Below are positions 4,708 through 5,201 of a stretch of 5,201 bases of DNA, one piece after another. Both the position numbers and the translations under genes were made by a program. The DNA comes from an uncultured Ruminococcus sp. (GTDB lineage: Bacteria > Bacillota > Clostridia > Oscillospirales > Acutalibacteraceae): assembly GCA_902802975.1 (NCBI GenBank), contig CADCOF010000104.1, forward strand, positions 1 to 5,201. The letters run 5' to 3'. The notes below the pieces were generated by a model. It ran no database searches. It had not been told where the DNA came from and saw only the letters and a program-made list of their open reading frames with translations. Within the stretch, counting starts at the first letter, position 1; each line of letters opens with the position of its first letter.

Positions 4708-5201
4708 ATGTTGTGTCCAAACTGTGGTAAACAGAATTATGACGAAGAGTTGTTTTGCGCCTATTGCGGCAGCCCAATGAACTCAGATAGCTCATCATCC
4801 GGTGAATCTAATTCGAATAATACACCAAACAAAAATCCAAGTAATGGTATTTCAGATTCATCATCTGCCGGGACAACCAATTATTCAGACGGTTCACAAA
4901 ATAAAAAATCCGGCAAGTTAGGCATCATATTAGGTATTGTTGGAGCGATTTTAGTCTTAGCTGTTGTTATAGGTACTGCAGCATATTTCTTAACAAAAGA
5001 TCCCGGTGACGACAAAAACGGTGCAAAAGAAACAGCTGATACAGCTGCAACGGCTGATACGGTATCCAAAAATGACCTTTTTGACATTGTTGATGATACG
5101 AGCAATAATAAGGCTGCAGCGTCAAAAAAGAACCCTTCTGATACAAAGTCTAAAAACAATCTTTTTGATGTATCAAGCAGTGAATCAAATGATGAGCAAA
5201 A
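4708..5201 (+). CDS. Zinc-ribbon, single-span membrane protein (C-terminus outside window)
   Basis: 164 codons are visible with no stop before the window edge. Residues 3-21 form a zinc ribbon of the form CPNC-x10-CAYCG (C3, C6, C17, C20), typical of bacterial proteins with an N-terminal cytoplasmic zinc ribbon. Residues about 25-66 are a Ser/Asn/Gly-rich linker, K66-K70 is basic, and residues 71-95 are one strongly hydrophobic membrane segment (LGIILGIVGAILVLAVVIG), placing the rest outside the cell. The outer part is polar, Ala/Ser/Asp/Lys-rich, and contains a repeated motif, KNDLFDI (121-127) and KNNLFDV (149-155). Proteins of this layout are common in Ruminococcus-like bacteria and usually carry a further extracellular domain, which here lies beyond the window. 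The function is unknown. The gene is divergent from the c-di-GMP operon and has its own promoter, so a functional link is not implied. Confidence 0.88.
   Translation, partial: MLCPNCGKQNYDEELFCAYCGSPMNSDSSSSGESNSNNTPNKNPSNGISDSSSAGTTNYSDGSQNKKSGKLGIILGIVGAILVLAVVIGTAAYFLTKDPGDDKNGAKETADTAATADTVSKNDLFDIVDDTSNNKAAASKKNPSDTKSKNNLFDVSSSESNDEQ

Noticed and set aside
4881..5159. 92-codon leftward open frame opposite the zinc-ribbon gene
   Set aside because: It is the antisense shadow of the low-complexity linker and membrane segment; the plus-strand frame has a promoter, a strong Shine-Dalgarno and a zinc ribbon.

Overview
The window looks like a stretch of chromosome from a low-G+C, Gram-positive gut-type bacterium, probably of the Ruminococcus/Oscillospiraceae kind. 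The reasons are A/T-rich intergenic DNA, strong AGGAG-type ribosome binding sites, consensus sigma-A promoters with 17-base spacers, a lipoprotein with a Ser/Asp/Glu-rich linker, a zinc-ribbon membrane protein, and an EAL-PAS-PAS protein of a style I associate with that group. The taxonomic call is inference; there is no rRNA or marker gene.

Layout. Positions 1-839 (minus) hold most of a secreted lipoprotein with an SGNH/GDSL-hydrolase-like domain. Its C-terminus runs off the window, and the nucleophile serine of the GDS motif is replaced by glycine. It has its own near-perfect promoter at 886-914. Positions 997-4361 (minus) hold a two-cistron cyclic-di-GMP operon: first an EAL phosphodiesterase with two C-terminal PAS-like domains (4361 to 2715), then a triple PAS-like/GGDEF diguanylate cyclase (2712 to 997). 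The second start sits directly behind the stop of the first and has a strong Shine-Dalgarno inside the first gene's end. A promoter for the operon is visible at 4407-4435. Positions 4362-4707 are a divergent intergenic region carrying that promoter and a second one facing right. Positions 4708-5201 (plus) are the start of a zinc-ribbon, single-span membrane protein that leaves the window.

The main oddity is that each c-di-GMP gene is cut by one in-frame TAG codon (3975-3977 and 2086-2088). In both cases the frame is unchanged and conserved protein sequence continues straight across the stop, with every catalytic motif intact. The first TAG lies just before the EITES motif of the EAL domain. 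The second lies in the second of three gap-free alignable PAS-like repeats, in a column where the other two copies have Lys and Glu. Either both genes are very recent pseudogenes, or TAG is at least partly read as an amino acid in this organism, so that both the phosphodiesterase and the cyclase depend on amber read-through. The DGC gene itself appears to end at a TAG where GGDEF homology ends, which argues against complete, genome-wide reassignment.

If functional, the operon would both make and degrade c-di-GMP under the control of five PAS-like sensor domains, presumably affecting surface traits. Nothing in the window identifies the signal or the output.
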